A stretch of DNA of 35,747 bases from an uncultured Fibrobacter sp. (GTDB lineage Bacteria > Fibrobacterota > Fibrobacteria > Fibrobacterales > Fibrobacteraceae). Position numbers and translations under genes: made by a program. The stretch's first letter is position 1; each line of letters starts with the position of its first letter. Under the pieces are notes generated by a model. It was not told where the DNA came from and did no database searches. It worked only from the letters and a program-made list of their open reading frames with translations. The stretch is from NCBI GenBank assembly GCA_946414075.1, contig CAMKNA010000023.1, positions 1 to 35,747 of the forward strand, read 5' to 3'. Of the stretch, positions 16,017-23,137 are shown one piece after another.

Positions 16017-16692
16017 CAAAGTATGGGTAGATGTATTCCTCCGCCAGTTGCGGGAGCCTGGCAATGACCACCTTCTTGCAGGCCATGTCCGAACCTTCGT
16101 ATATTTTCCGCAAGGTGTCTAGCGAGAAATGTTGCAGACGCTTGCGGGAAGTGGGCAGGTGCGCGATGTGCCAGCCTTCGGGCCGGATCTTCCCGCGGCC
16201 GGGAATGAACACGCGGTCAAAACCAAAGGCATTGCCGGCCGCGAACAGGGCGTCCAGGCACTTATGGAACTTGGCGAACATGCCAGAACACTCTTCCTGC
16301 GTAAGCTGCACTTCGTAGCCTTCGGGACAAGCCTTGCCATCCACCACATCCAGGTCTGTGCCCAAATGATGGCGGCTCGCCCCCGGAAGTGCCGACCAGG
16401 TAAGGATAGCGTACATCAGTTCTTCTTCGTCCTGGGGCTTTTCCATCGGAATACCTTCCGCCGAAAGCAGGGGCAGTTCCCCTCGAGCCTTGCGATTCCA
16501 GATGGAAAGCTGTCTCTCGAAAGAGCGGTAAGCTGATTCAATCCGAAGTTCAAAACCTCTTGCAGCCAAATCGCTTTTTAGTTTGTTCAAAAAAGGCAGA
16601 ATTTCGGCATCCACAAAATAGCCCGGGGCCGCTTCTACAAGGTTCGGGGTCCCTAGCCCATAAGGCAGCAAATCTTCGGCAACTCGTTCCAT
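16012..16692 (-). CDS. VanY-type D-Ala-D-Ala carboxypeptidase family protein (LAS metallopeptidase)
   Basis: Zinc peptidase fold that trims D-Ala from murein peptides or acts as an L,D/D,D-carboxypeptidase. The LAS motifs are intact: SRHHLGTDLDV (S-x-H-x3-G-x2-x-D, His and Asp ligands) and EGWHIAH (W-H-x2-H). The earlier helix FELRIESAYRSFERQLSIWN is the standard VanY segment. The start is taken at the ATG at 16692, which overlaps the ruvC stop as TAATG. A longer frame reaching 16731 would run inside ruvC. The result is 226 residues without a signal peptide, so the cellular location is unclear. It forms an operon with ruvC upstream and the murein amidase downstream. Confidence 0.88.
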   Translation of the reverse strand: MERVAEDLLPYGLGTPNLVEAAPGYFVDAEILPFLNKLKSDLAARGFELRIESAYRSFERQLSIWNRKARGELPLLSAEGIPMEKPQDEEELMYAILTWSALPGASRHHLGTDLDVVDGKACPEGYEVQLTQEECSGMFAKFHKCLDALFAAGNAFGFDRVFIPGRGKIRPEGWHIAHLPTSRKRLQHFSLDTLRKIYEGSDMACKKVVIARLPQLAEEYIYPYFV

Positions 16693-17258
16693 TAAACTTC
16701 CACCCCCATCTTCTTTATCAATTCCTTCCACTGCTGGACAGTGGCCTTCTTCTTGCGGGTAGTCGTACGCTTCTTGAGCGCCACAGTCAAAGGGGCCGGG
16801 TTTCCGTGAGTCCAGGCAATGGCCAGGGCGTCAGACGCATCCAAAGGAAGGTCGCCACCCTTTATCCCGAGCTGGGCAAATACCATGTGGGCCACCTGCT
16901 CCTTGGAAGCGGCACCATCCCCCGTCACGGACTGCTTGACCACCTTGGGCGGGTACTCGTTAAAAGTCATACCCCGCTTGCGGCACGCCACAAGCACGGC
17001 CCCGCGGATATGCCCGAGCACAAGAGCGCTCTTGGCGTTCTTTGCAAAGAACACCCCTTCCATGGCAAGTGCGTCTGGACGGTACTGATCCAGCAGGGAT
17101 TCCAACTTAGTGACAATCTGCAACAGACGGTCTTCCAACGACTTAGACGAAGGCGAATGGATTGTACCGTATTCCATCACCGAAAAACCCTTCGGATTCT
17201 TTTCCAAAAAGGCATAACCTGTCGTAATAGAGCCCGGATCGATACCGAGAATAACCAT
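16692..17258 (-). CDS. ruvC: Holliday junction resolvase RuvC
   Basis: Endonuclease that resolves Holliday junctions together with RuvAB. The ATG at 17258 gives MVILGIDPGSITTGYAF, the normal RuvC start; 13 further upstream codons are not family-like. Catalytic acids are D7 (GIDPGS), E67 (AMEGVFFAKN), D140 and D143 (LDASDALAIAWTH). The conserved GHIRGAVLVAC, EYPPKVVKQSVTGDGAASKEQV and AHMVFAQLG segments are present. At 188 residues it is slightly longer than average because of a basic tail (KKRTTTRKKKA). RuvA and RuvB are not adjacent. The next gene downstream overlaps its stop codon. Confidence 0.95.
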   Translation of the reverse strand: MVILGIDPGSITTGYAFLEKNPKGFSVMEYGTIHSPSSKSLEDRLLQIVTKLESLLDQYRPDALAMEGVFFAKNAKSALVLGHIRGAVLVACRKRGMTFNEYPPKVVKQSVTGDGAASKEQVAHMVFAQLGIKGGDLPLDASDALAIAWTHGNPAPLTVALKKRTTTRKKKATVQQWKELIKKMGVEV

Positions 17259-17304
17259 AGCCAAAAAGTAGATAAAAAGTCTTAAAAATTGTTCCATTCA
17301 GGGT

Positions 17305-17337
17305 ATTTTTTATTAGATTCCTATATGGAGGCGCCCT
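17305..17337 (+). promoter_or_regulatory. Promoter/leader candidate shared with the GH9 gene
   Basis: A T-tract, then TTAGATTCCTATATGGAGG, then the ATG at 17338. The same arrangement (T-tract, TATATTCCTTTATGGAGG, ATG) precedes the GH9 gene. GGAGG serves as the ribosome site. TAGATT/TATATT could be the -10 element, which would give a very short leader. The similarity is seen; the promoter role is inference. Confidence 0.4.
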
Positions 17338-19221
17338 ATGCTTATCGACCAGGAACATACAAGTTTTGCTCATGTAAAAACACACCCTCGTCAATTGGGA
17401 ATTCCTTTAAGTCGATGGGGCCGGAACCTGATTGCAAGCTGCCCGTTCCATGCACCTGAAGAGGCGTCCCTGTTCTTCTACGATGCCCTTGGCTACTGGC
17501 GCTACCGTTGTCTCCAGTGCGGAAGCGAAGGGGACCTGGTCGAGTTTGTCATGCGGAGCCGCTTCAACGGATTGGAAGAGCCTGCCGCAAGAGCCGAAGC
17601 CATGGAATTCCTGGGAGGCCTAGAGCAGGAGCAGGACTCCAAGCAAGACGACCATCTGTGGCTAAAAGAAGTGGGCGGCGAGAAATCAAAGGTCCTGGAA
17701 TGCTTTGTCCGGTATTGCCACTGGGCCGCCTGCAAGAGCCCCTCTTCCGAAGAGTTTTTACAGTCCAGGGGCTGGAGCATAGGCCAGGCCCAGCTTTACG
17801 GCCTGGGCTACTACAGCGGCGATCCGGAACCCTTCTTCAGCTACTGCATGCTTTCGGGCCTGGAACGCCACCAGGTAAGTTTTTACCTGGACAACCTGGA
17901 AGCCTATCACGAGCCCCGAATCACCATTCCCGCACGAAACTCCAAGGGCCTTATCCATTCCGTCTACGGGCGGCTCATAGAAGACGATGGCAAGCCCCAT
18001 CCCTATGTTTCCTTCGCATCTGGACCTAGCGACATTCCCTTCAATATCCAGCCCGAAAACACCAGCCCCATCATCGTGGAGGGCTTCTTTGACGCCCTGA
18101 CGGCAGACCTGGCGGGCATCCCCGGCGTAGTCTCCACCATGTACCAGGAACTTTCCCAAAGTCACCTGTACAAGCTCAAGGCCTGTGGTGCCGATTCCGC
18201 CACGGTAATCCTCCGGCGCGAAGACAACCGACGCGAACAGGAATACCGTATCCAGGGCTACCTGAAGATGGCCGAAGAACTGGATATGAGATTCAAGTCC
18301 ATCGTATTGTCCAAGGACGAGACGGTAGACTTGCTGGTCCGCGACAAGGGCGCCGATTACCTTCTTGACCTTATCGACAAGACCGAAGAAGACACGGTGC
18401 ACACCCATCGCCGATCCATGCTGCTCCAGGACATCAAGGAAAACTACGACGCCGCCATGGGCTGCCCTCCAGACACCTGCGTGGGTTACTCCCTGAACAA
18501 TTTCCCGAGACTTACCAAGGAAATTGACGGTATCCAGTCCGGGTGCTTCTTCGTTTCGTCCAAGCCGTTTGGACTGAAGACTTCGCTGCTTTCCAGCCTG
18601 GCTCTGGACCTCATAGACAGCAACCCCATCTTGAAGATCATCTATATCGCCCTGGAAACGCCAAGGCGGCAGATTTTCGACCGCATGGTGGCCATGGAAA
18701 CAGGAGAATCCATCCTTACCGTTCGAAAGCAGAATGAAGACGACGCCATTAACGGCAAGATTCTCGAAGCCACTAAGAAGCTCATGAACCTGGTCCGTAC
18801 CAACCGCCTTGAAATCTGGGAAGACTACCCCACTTTCGACAATAACGAGATGATGAACATCTTGAAAGAAGAACGGAAACAGAATTCGGACCTGATTGTG
18901 ATGATCGATGGCCTGGACCACCTGAAGATTGCTGGCCGGCTTGAATTGGACGACATTCACGAACGCCGGTCCTTCGTGATGCTGGACCTGTACAAGAGCC
19001 TGGACATTCCGCTGTTCCTTGGTGGAGAACTGGTGCCTACCGAAGAGGGATTTGAAGGTCCCAGGCCCTACCTGCGTGATTCCGACGCCATTTACTGGCT
19101 GGACTCCCAGAACAAGACCCTCACCCTTTCCGTCAATTCCAATCGGCTAGGCGTGAGCCACAAGTACAACTGCCCCATCTACATTGACCCCCTGTCCAAC
19201 AAGATGCAGGAAGCCGAGTAG
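17338..19221 (+). CDS. DnaG/DnaB-like primase-helicase fusion protein with altered TOPRIM and P-loop
   Basis: A 627-residue protein built like T7 gp4 or Twinkle. Residues 30-70 are a CHC2 zinc finger with all ligands (C35, H38, C58, C61; SCPFHAPEEASLFFYD...YRCLQCGSEGDLVEFV). Residues about 190-330 are a DnaG core (RITIPARNSKGLIHSVYGRL; TOPRIM E248 in IVEGFFDAL). The TOPRIM metal pair DxD reads R294-E-D296, so one acid is lost. Residues 385-627 resemble DnaB: IDGIQSGCFFVSSKPFGLKTS, IYIALETPRRQIFDRM, DLIVMIDGLDHLK and PYLRDSDAIYWL. The P-loop has L413 where the invariant Gly before K414-T415 is expected. ATPase and primase activities are therefore doubtful. The neighbours are ordinary chromosomal genes, with a glycosyltransferase 10 bases downstream. 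It could be a DNA-binding pseudoenzyme. GGAGG lies 7-8 bases before the ATG. Confidence 0.75.
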   Translation: MLIDQEHTSFAHVKTHPRQLGIPLSRWGRNLIASCPFHAPEEASLFFYDALGYWRYRCLQCGSEGDLVEFVMRSRFNGLEEPAARAEAMEFLGGLEQEQDSKQDDHLWLKEVGGEKSKVLECFVRYCHWAACKSPSSEEFLQSRGWSIGQAQLYGLGYYSGDPEPFFSYCMLSGLERHQVSFYLDNLEAYHEPRITIPARNSKGLIHSVYGRLIEDDGKPHPYVSFASGPSDIPFNIQPENTSPIIVEGFFDALTADLAGIPGVVSTMYQELSQSHLYKLKACGADSATVILRREDNRREQEYRIQGYLKMAEELDMRFKSIVLSKDETVDLLVRDKGADYLLDLIDKTEEDTVHTHRRSMLLQDIKENYDAAMGCPPDTCVGYSLNNFPRLTKEIDGIQSGCFFVSSKPFGLKTSLLSSLALDLIDSNPILKIIYIALETPRRQIFDRMVAMETGESILTVRKQNEDDAINGKILEATKKLMNLVRTNRLEIWEDYPTFDNNEMMNILKEERKQNSDLIVMIDGLDHLKIAGRLELDDIHERRSFVMLDLYKSLDIPLFLGGELVPTEEGFEGPRPYLRDSDAIYWLDSQNKTLTLSVNSNRLGVSHKYNCPIYIDPLSNKMQEAE

Positions 19222-19231
19222 ACCAGGCCCC

Positions 19232-20431
19232 ATGCCGCAAGCGCCTTTTACTATAGTCGACTTCAACAACTTCTGGAGCCCTTCCGGAGGAGGGGTCCGT
19301 CGTTACCACCTGCAGAAGATGGCCTTTTATGAAGGCCGCCAGGATGTCCTGAGCGTTTTCGTGATGCCTGACAACAAGACCTTCACGGAAAGGCGCAGTA
19401 CAGGGCTTATCATCGAGCATGTCGATGCCTACCGCTTTCCAGGAAACTGGGAATACCGTTTTATCTGGAAGCAGATGCAGATACGGCCCATCTTGAAAAA
19501 GTACATGCCCCAGGTTATCGAGGTGGGCTCGCCCTATATTCTTCCCACCGTGGTACGAAAGGCCGCCAAACGAATCTGCCCCGAAGCCGTTCTTCTCAGT
19601 TTCTGGCATGCAGACTTTCCCGTCACCTATGTAGGCCGTCCAGTCGCAAACAAGCTGGGTTGTTTGCTCGGAAAGCTTGCCGAAAGGGTGGCCTTCTGGT
19701 ACGCCCGACAAGAATTCAAGAGGTACGACGGCATCCAGGTCTCCTGCAAGGAAGTCATGGAACGGCTGGAAAAGCGAAAGCTTCCCCACAGCCACTGGAT
19801 TCCGCTGGGTTGCGACATCCAGATGTTTTCTCCTGCCAAGCGTGACGACGCCCTGGTCGCCGACTTCAAGGGCGGGAATCCAGAACGCCTTACCATATTT
19901 TTCCCCCACCGGTTCTGCGAGGAGAAGGGTATCGAGCTTTTGCTTGGTGCCTATGACGAACTGACGGAACGACTGGGCGTAGAGCCCGAAATCATTCTGG
20001 CTGGCACGGGGCCCTACCTACCCCAAGTCAAAGAAGCAGTCCAGAAACACAAGCATATCCGCTATGTGGGCTTTATCAAGTCCATCGACGAGATGGCCCG
20101 CCATTACGCCAGCGTGGACATGGGGCTTGCCCTTTCGGGCTGGGAGACATTCGGGCTTTCTATTTTGGAGAGCATGGCCAGCGGGAACGCTCAAATAGGG
20201 GCCAAAACAGGGGCTGCCTTTGAACATGTGACGGAGTCAAAAGCGGGCACCATACTCAAAGAACGCACGCCTCACGCCCTGGCAGACGCCATCGTGGAAC
20301 TTTTCCATTCCGACATGCAGGCCAAAAAGCAAAACGCACGGGCCTACGCCGAAAAATTCAGCTGGAACGACTGCTTCGAGAGACAGCTTGCCCTTTACCG
20401 CAAACTTTACCAAGAAAAGAGGAACTCATGA
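19232..20431 (+). CDS. Family 4 (GT-B) glycosyltransferase
   Basis: A 399-residue GT-B enzyme that probably transfers a sugar in lipopolysaccharide, capsule or glycolipid synthesis; donor and acceptor cannot be told. The start is the ATG at 19232, giving MPQAPFTIVDFNNFWSPSGG, a typical GT4 N-terminus with the GGGVRRY loop. The C-terminal domain has FPHRFCEEKGIELLLGAY (the usual RLxxEKGxxxLL), IILAGTGPY, RYVGFI and the donor-site ETFGLSILESMASG (EX7E motif). No membrane segment is evident. It starts 10 bases after the primase-helicase-like gene and overlaps the next gene by 4 bases (ATGA), so all three may be cotranscribed. Confidence 0.88.
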   Translation: MPQAPFTIVDFNNFWSPSGGGVRRYHLQKMAFYEGRQDVLSVFVMPDNKTFTERRSTGLIIEHVDAYRFPGNWEYRFIWKQMQIRPILKKYMPQVIEVGSPYILPTVVRKAAKRICPEAVLLSFWHADFPVTYVGRPVANKLGCLLGKLAERVAFWYARQEFKRYDGIQVSCKEVMERLEKRKLPHSHWIPLGCDIQMFSPAKRDDALVADFKGGNPERLTIFFPHRFCEEKGIELLLGAYDELTERLGVEPEIILAGTGPYLPQVKEAVQKHKHIRYVGFIKSIDEMARHYASVDMGLALSGWETFGLSILESMASGNAQIGAKTGAAFEHVTESKAGTILKERTPHALADAIVELFHSDMQAKKQNARAYAEKFSWNDCFERQLALYRKLYQEKRNS

Positions 20432-20745
20432 TCAGACACATCGTATTCTGGAAACTGAAGGCCGAGGCCGAAGGGGCCACCGCCAGGGAGAACGGTCAAA
20501 AGATGGTGGACGCCTTCCACGCCTTGGAAGGTAAAATTCCAGGCCTAGTGAGCATCGAATCAGGGCTGAACTTCGGCAAGGCAGAACTCGGCAACGGCGA
20601 CATGGAATACGACATCGCCCTGGACACCACCTTCCGCACCAAGGAAGCCCTTGATTTTTACCAGGGACACCCCGAACATCAGGCCATCGTCGCTTTCGTG
20701 AAAAAGGTGGTCACCGAACGCCGTGCGGTGGACTTCGAGTTCTAG
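20428..20745 (+). CDS. Dabb-domain (stress-responsive alpha/beta barrel) protein
   Basis: A 105-residue single-domain protein. MIRHIVFWKLK is the diagnostic first strand of Dabb proteins. It is followed by the helix with LEGKIPGLVSIESGLNF, the YDIALDTTFRTKEALDFYQ segment and the closing helix HPEHQAIVAFVKKVV before the final strand. Dabb domains form dimeric ferredoxin-like barrels. Most have no known biochemical function, and a few act in polyketide cyclisation or dehydration. It overlaps the glycosyltransferase stop by 4 bases, so it is translationally coupled, but no functional link can be claimed. Confidence 0.88.
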   Translation: MIRHIVFWKLKAEAEGATARENGQKMVDAFHALEGKIPGLVSIESGLNFGKAELGNGDMEYDIALDTTFRTKEALDFYQGHPEHQAIVAFVKKVVTERRAVDFEF

Positions 20746-20776
20746 GTCCAACACCTTTTTACTACATTTTTCGCGT

Positions 20777-21271
20777 ATGGTCCAACTGAGTCAGACATCG
20801 TGGCAAGAGTTCTCCCTGAAGAACGTTCTGGAGACGCTGCAATACGCCCCGATGAAATTGCAGATGGGCCCCGCTCCCCTGCTTCACTATACATTCCCGA
20901 AGGTGCTTGAACCAGGCGCCACGATCCGCTACAACCTCCAATGGGGGTTCAGGACCCTGAAGTGGACCGGCATTGTCAGTTCCGTCAAGGAAAACAAGGT
21001 TACCGTGCGTCTTGGTGACGGTCCGTTCCGTGGGTTTACCGCAAAGCACAGTTTCGTGGACGAAGGGAACATGACTGCCTGCTACGACGAAATGAGTTTC
21101 CAGGGGTTCACGGACATTCCCGAAGAGACCTTCGCCGCCATCATGGACAAGGCGAACATCGTGTACGGCATCTACGCCCGCAAGGACACCCGCGACATGG
21201 TGCTCGCCTACGAAGCCCAGAAAAAGACCCAGTCCATCGAGGCCCTGGAGCAAAGCGCTACCGCAGGCTAA
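20777..21271 (+). CDS. SRPBCC-fold ligand-binding-like protein
   Basis: A 164-residue protein starting at the ATG at 20777 (MVQLSQTSWQEFSL); an in-frame extension to 20723 would overlap the Dabb gene. The pattern (helix-initiating LKNVLETLQYAP, PPLLHYTF-like strand, GATIRYNLQWGFRTLKWTG, VTVRLGDGPFRGFTAKHSF and DEMSFQGF) matches COG4276-like SRPBCC proteins of the START/polyketide-cyclase fold. These have a hydrophobic cavity and mostly unknown ligands. It lies 31 bases after the Dabb gene and 25 before the UbiD-family gene, on the same strand. The assignment rests on strand pattern and a few conserved aromatic and Gly positions. Confidence 0.6.
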   Translation: MVQLSQTSWQEFSLKNVLETLQYAPMKLQMGPAPLLHYTFPKVLEPGATIRYNLQWGFRTLKWTGIVSSVKENKVTVRLGDGPFRGFTAKHSFVDEGNMTACYDEMSFQGFTDIPEETFAAIMDKANIVYGIYARKDTRDMVLAYEAQKKTQSIEALEQSATAG

Positions 21272-21296
21272 GGGTTTCTAGAACCTGGGGATTTTC

Positions 21297-23129
21297 ATGT
21301 ACGCCAACCTAGAACAAGCCCTGCTTGATTTGGAAAAAGCAGGCCTATTGAAGCGTATCCACAACGAGGTGGACCCAGACCTAGAAATGGCGGAAATGGC
21401 CCGGATTGCCTTTGAAAAGGGCGGCCCCGCATTGCTGTTCGAGAAGGTGAAAGGGAGCAGATTCCCTGCCGCCGCCAACATTTTCGGGACCCGCGAACGA
21501 ATGGACTTTCTGTTCCGCGACACGCTTGAAAGTACGCAGACCGCGGTGCTTTTCAAGTCGAACCCCGTAAGCTTTTTCAAGCATCCGCATCTTGGGATCC
21601 TGGTGCAGGCGGCCAAGGCCGGCTTGCGCAGCCTGCCCGTCCAAAGCGGGAGCATCGCCGACTTCCAGGAATGCACCCTGCAAGATTTGCCACAGGTCAA
21701 GTGCGCTCCCGACGACGGCGGCGCATTCCTCACGCTGCCCCAGGTGGCGAGCCGTCCGGGCAAGAGCTCCGGAATCATGACCACAAACCTGGGGATGTAC
21801 CGCATCCAGATTTCCGGAAACGAGTACGGCCCGGACGAATGCGGGCTCCATTATCAAATTAAGCGTGACATCGCGCGGCACCACCAGAAGGCCATCGAGG
21901 AAGGGCGACCCCTGAAGGTAAGCATTTTCTTGGGAGGCCCGCCGGCACACACGCTTGCGGCCATCATGCCCATGCCCGAGAACCTGTCGGAGCTGCTTTT
22001 CGCCGGAATGCTCGGCGGGCGCCGATTTCGCTACTTTATTCACGACGGTTACCTGGTTTCCAGCGATGCGGATTTCTGCATTCTGGGAGAAGTGGCGCCG
22101 GACTTGAAACCAGAAGGTCCCTTCGCTGACCATGTAGGTTATTATTCCGGCAAGCACCCGTTCCCCTACCTGAAGGTGAAAAAGGTCCTTTGCAAAAAGA
22201 ACGCCATCTACCCCTTCACCGTAGTGGGCCGTCCTCCACAAGAAGACACTCTTTTCGGAGAGTTCATCCACAAGATGACACGGCCCATGGTGCCCGCGTC
22301 GTTACCCGGAGTCCATGCGGTCCATGCCGTAGACGAAGCGGGGGTGCACCCGCTTTGCCTGGCACTGGGTTCAGAAAGTTTTAGGCCCTATGTTAGGCCC
22401 GAAGAGCGTGAGCCCATGGAGCTTTTAAAGACGGCAAACGCGCTGCTGGGATTCAACCAGGTGAGCCTTACCAAGTACCTGATGGTTGCCGCCAAAGAGG
22501 ACAATCCCGAGCTGAATGTAAACAAGGTTCCCGAGTTTTTTACCCATGTGCTCACGAGGGTCCACCTGGATAGGGACCTGCATTTCCAGACATCCACCAC
22601 CACCGATACGCTGGACTATACCGGAGGCTCGCTGAATCACGGCTCCAAGCTGGTCATAGCCACCGCGGGCCCCAAGGTTCGGGACCTGCGAAACGACAGC
22701 GCCGACCTGCAGAGCCTACGCCTGCCCGCCGCCTTTGCCGATGTCAAAATCGTAATGCCCGGAGTCTTAGCGCTGAAATGGAACGGCGGCGGTGCAAGTT
22801 TTGAAGCCGAGTTGGCATCGTTAAAGGAAAGTCTCACAGATTGGAATTTCCGGGAGAACTACCCCTGGATAAGCGTGGTGGACGACACATCTACCCTGGG
22901 CACGGAATGTCCGCAAACCAATCTTCGCGATTTCTTGTGGCTGACCTTTACCCGTTCAGACCCGGCCCATGATCTGTACGGCCTAAATGAACGGGTGGAG
23001 CAAAAACACTGGGCCGCAGATGCGCCCCTGATTGTGGATGCCCGAATCAAGCCCCACCACCAGAAGGCCATCACCATCGACAAGGCTGTCAGGGAAAGGG
23101 CTCTGCAAAAATTGCAGGGTATTCTGTAG
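21297..23129 (+). CDS. UbiD-family decarboxylase (menaquinone/ubiquinone-type)
   Basis: Prenyl-FMN-dependent aromatic decarboxylase of 610 residues. Family hallmarks are the N-terminal LEKAGLLKRIHNEVDPDLEM, GPALLFEKVKGSRFP, the prFMN-site NLGMYRIQISG, HHQKAIEEGRPLKVSIFLGG, then DFCILGEVAPDLKPEGPFADHVGYY. The last carries the conserved acidic residues E265 and the EGPF Glu. The C-terminal domain continues with KYLMVAAKEDNPEL and DLHFQTSTTTDTLDYT. At about 600 residues it matches the long UbiD group that includes menaquinone (futalosine pathway) decarboxylases. A quinone role is likely in an organism using fumarate metabolism but is not proven. The UbiX flavin prenyltransferase is not in the window. 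GGGG lies 6 bases before the ATG. Confidence 0.88.
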   Translation: MYANLEQALLDLEKAGLLKRIHNEVDPDLEMAEMARIAFEKGGPALLFEKVKGSRFPAAANIFGTRERMDFLFRDTLESTQTAVLFKSNPVSFFKHPHLGILVQAAKAGLRSLPVQSGSIADFQECTLQDLPQVKCAPDDGGAFLTLPQVASRPGKSSGIMTTNLGMYRIQISGNEYGPDECGLHYQIKRDIARHHQKAIEEGRPLKVSIFLGGPPAHTLAAIMPMPENLSELLFAGMLGGRRFRYFIHDGYLVSSDADFCILGEVAPDLKPEGPFADHVGYYSGKHPFPYLKVKKVLCKKNAIYPFTVVGRPPQEDTLFGEFIHKMTRPMVPASLPGVHAVHAVDEAGVHPLCLALGSESFRPYVRPEEREPMELLKTANALLGFNQVSLTKYLMVAAKEDNPELNVNKVPEFFTHVLTRVHLDRDLHFQTSTTTDTLDYTGGSLNHGSKLVIATAGPKVRDLRNDSADLQSLRLPAAFADVKIVMPGVLALKWNGGGASFEAELASLKESLTDWNFRENYPWISVVDDTSTLGTECPQTNLRDFLWLTFTRSDPAHDLYGLNERVEQKHWAADAPLIVDARIKPHHQKAITIDKAVRERALQKLQGIL

Positions 23130-23137
23130 AGGTCAGC

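Noticed and set aside
16560..17285. 241-codon plus-strand open frame
   Set aside because: It is antisense to ruvC and vanY, both of which have complete catalytic motifs; this is a composition shadow.
17758..18960. 400-codon minus-strand frame antisense to the primase-helicase-like gene
   Set aside because: The plus frame has a zinc finger, TOPRIM-like and DnaB-like motifs in order; the minus frame has none and no ribosome site.
2933..19221. Prophage or plasmid remnant to explain the primase-like genes
   Set aside because: No integrase, capsid, terminase, toxin-antitoxin or att-like repeats are seen, and codon use matches neighbouring housekeeping genes.
19184..19231. Upstream in-frame start for the glycosyltransferase (19184)
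   Set aside because: It would overlap the previous coding region and add a non-family Pro/Arg stretch; ATG 19232 gives the normal GT4 start.
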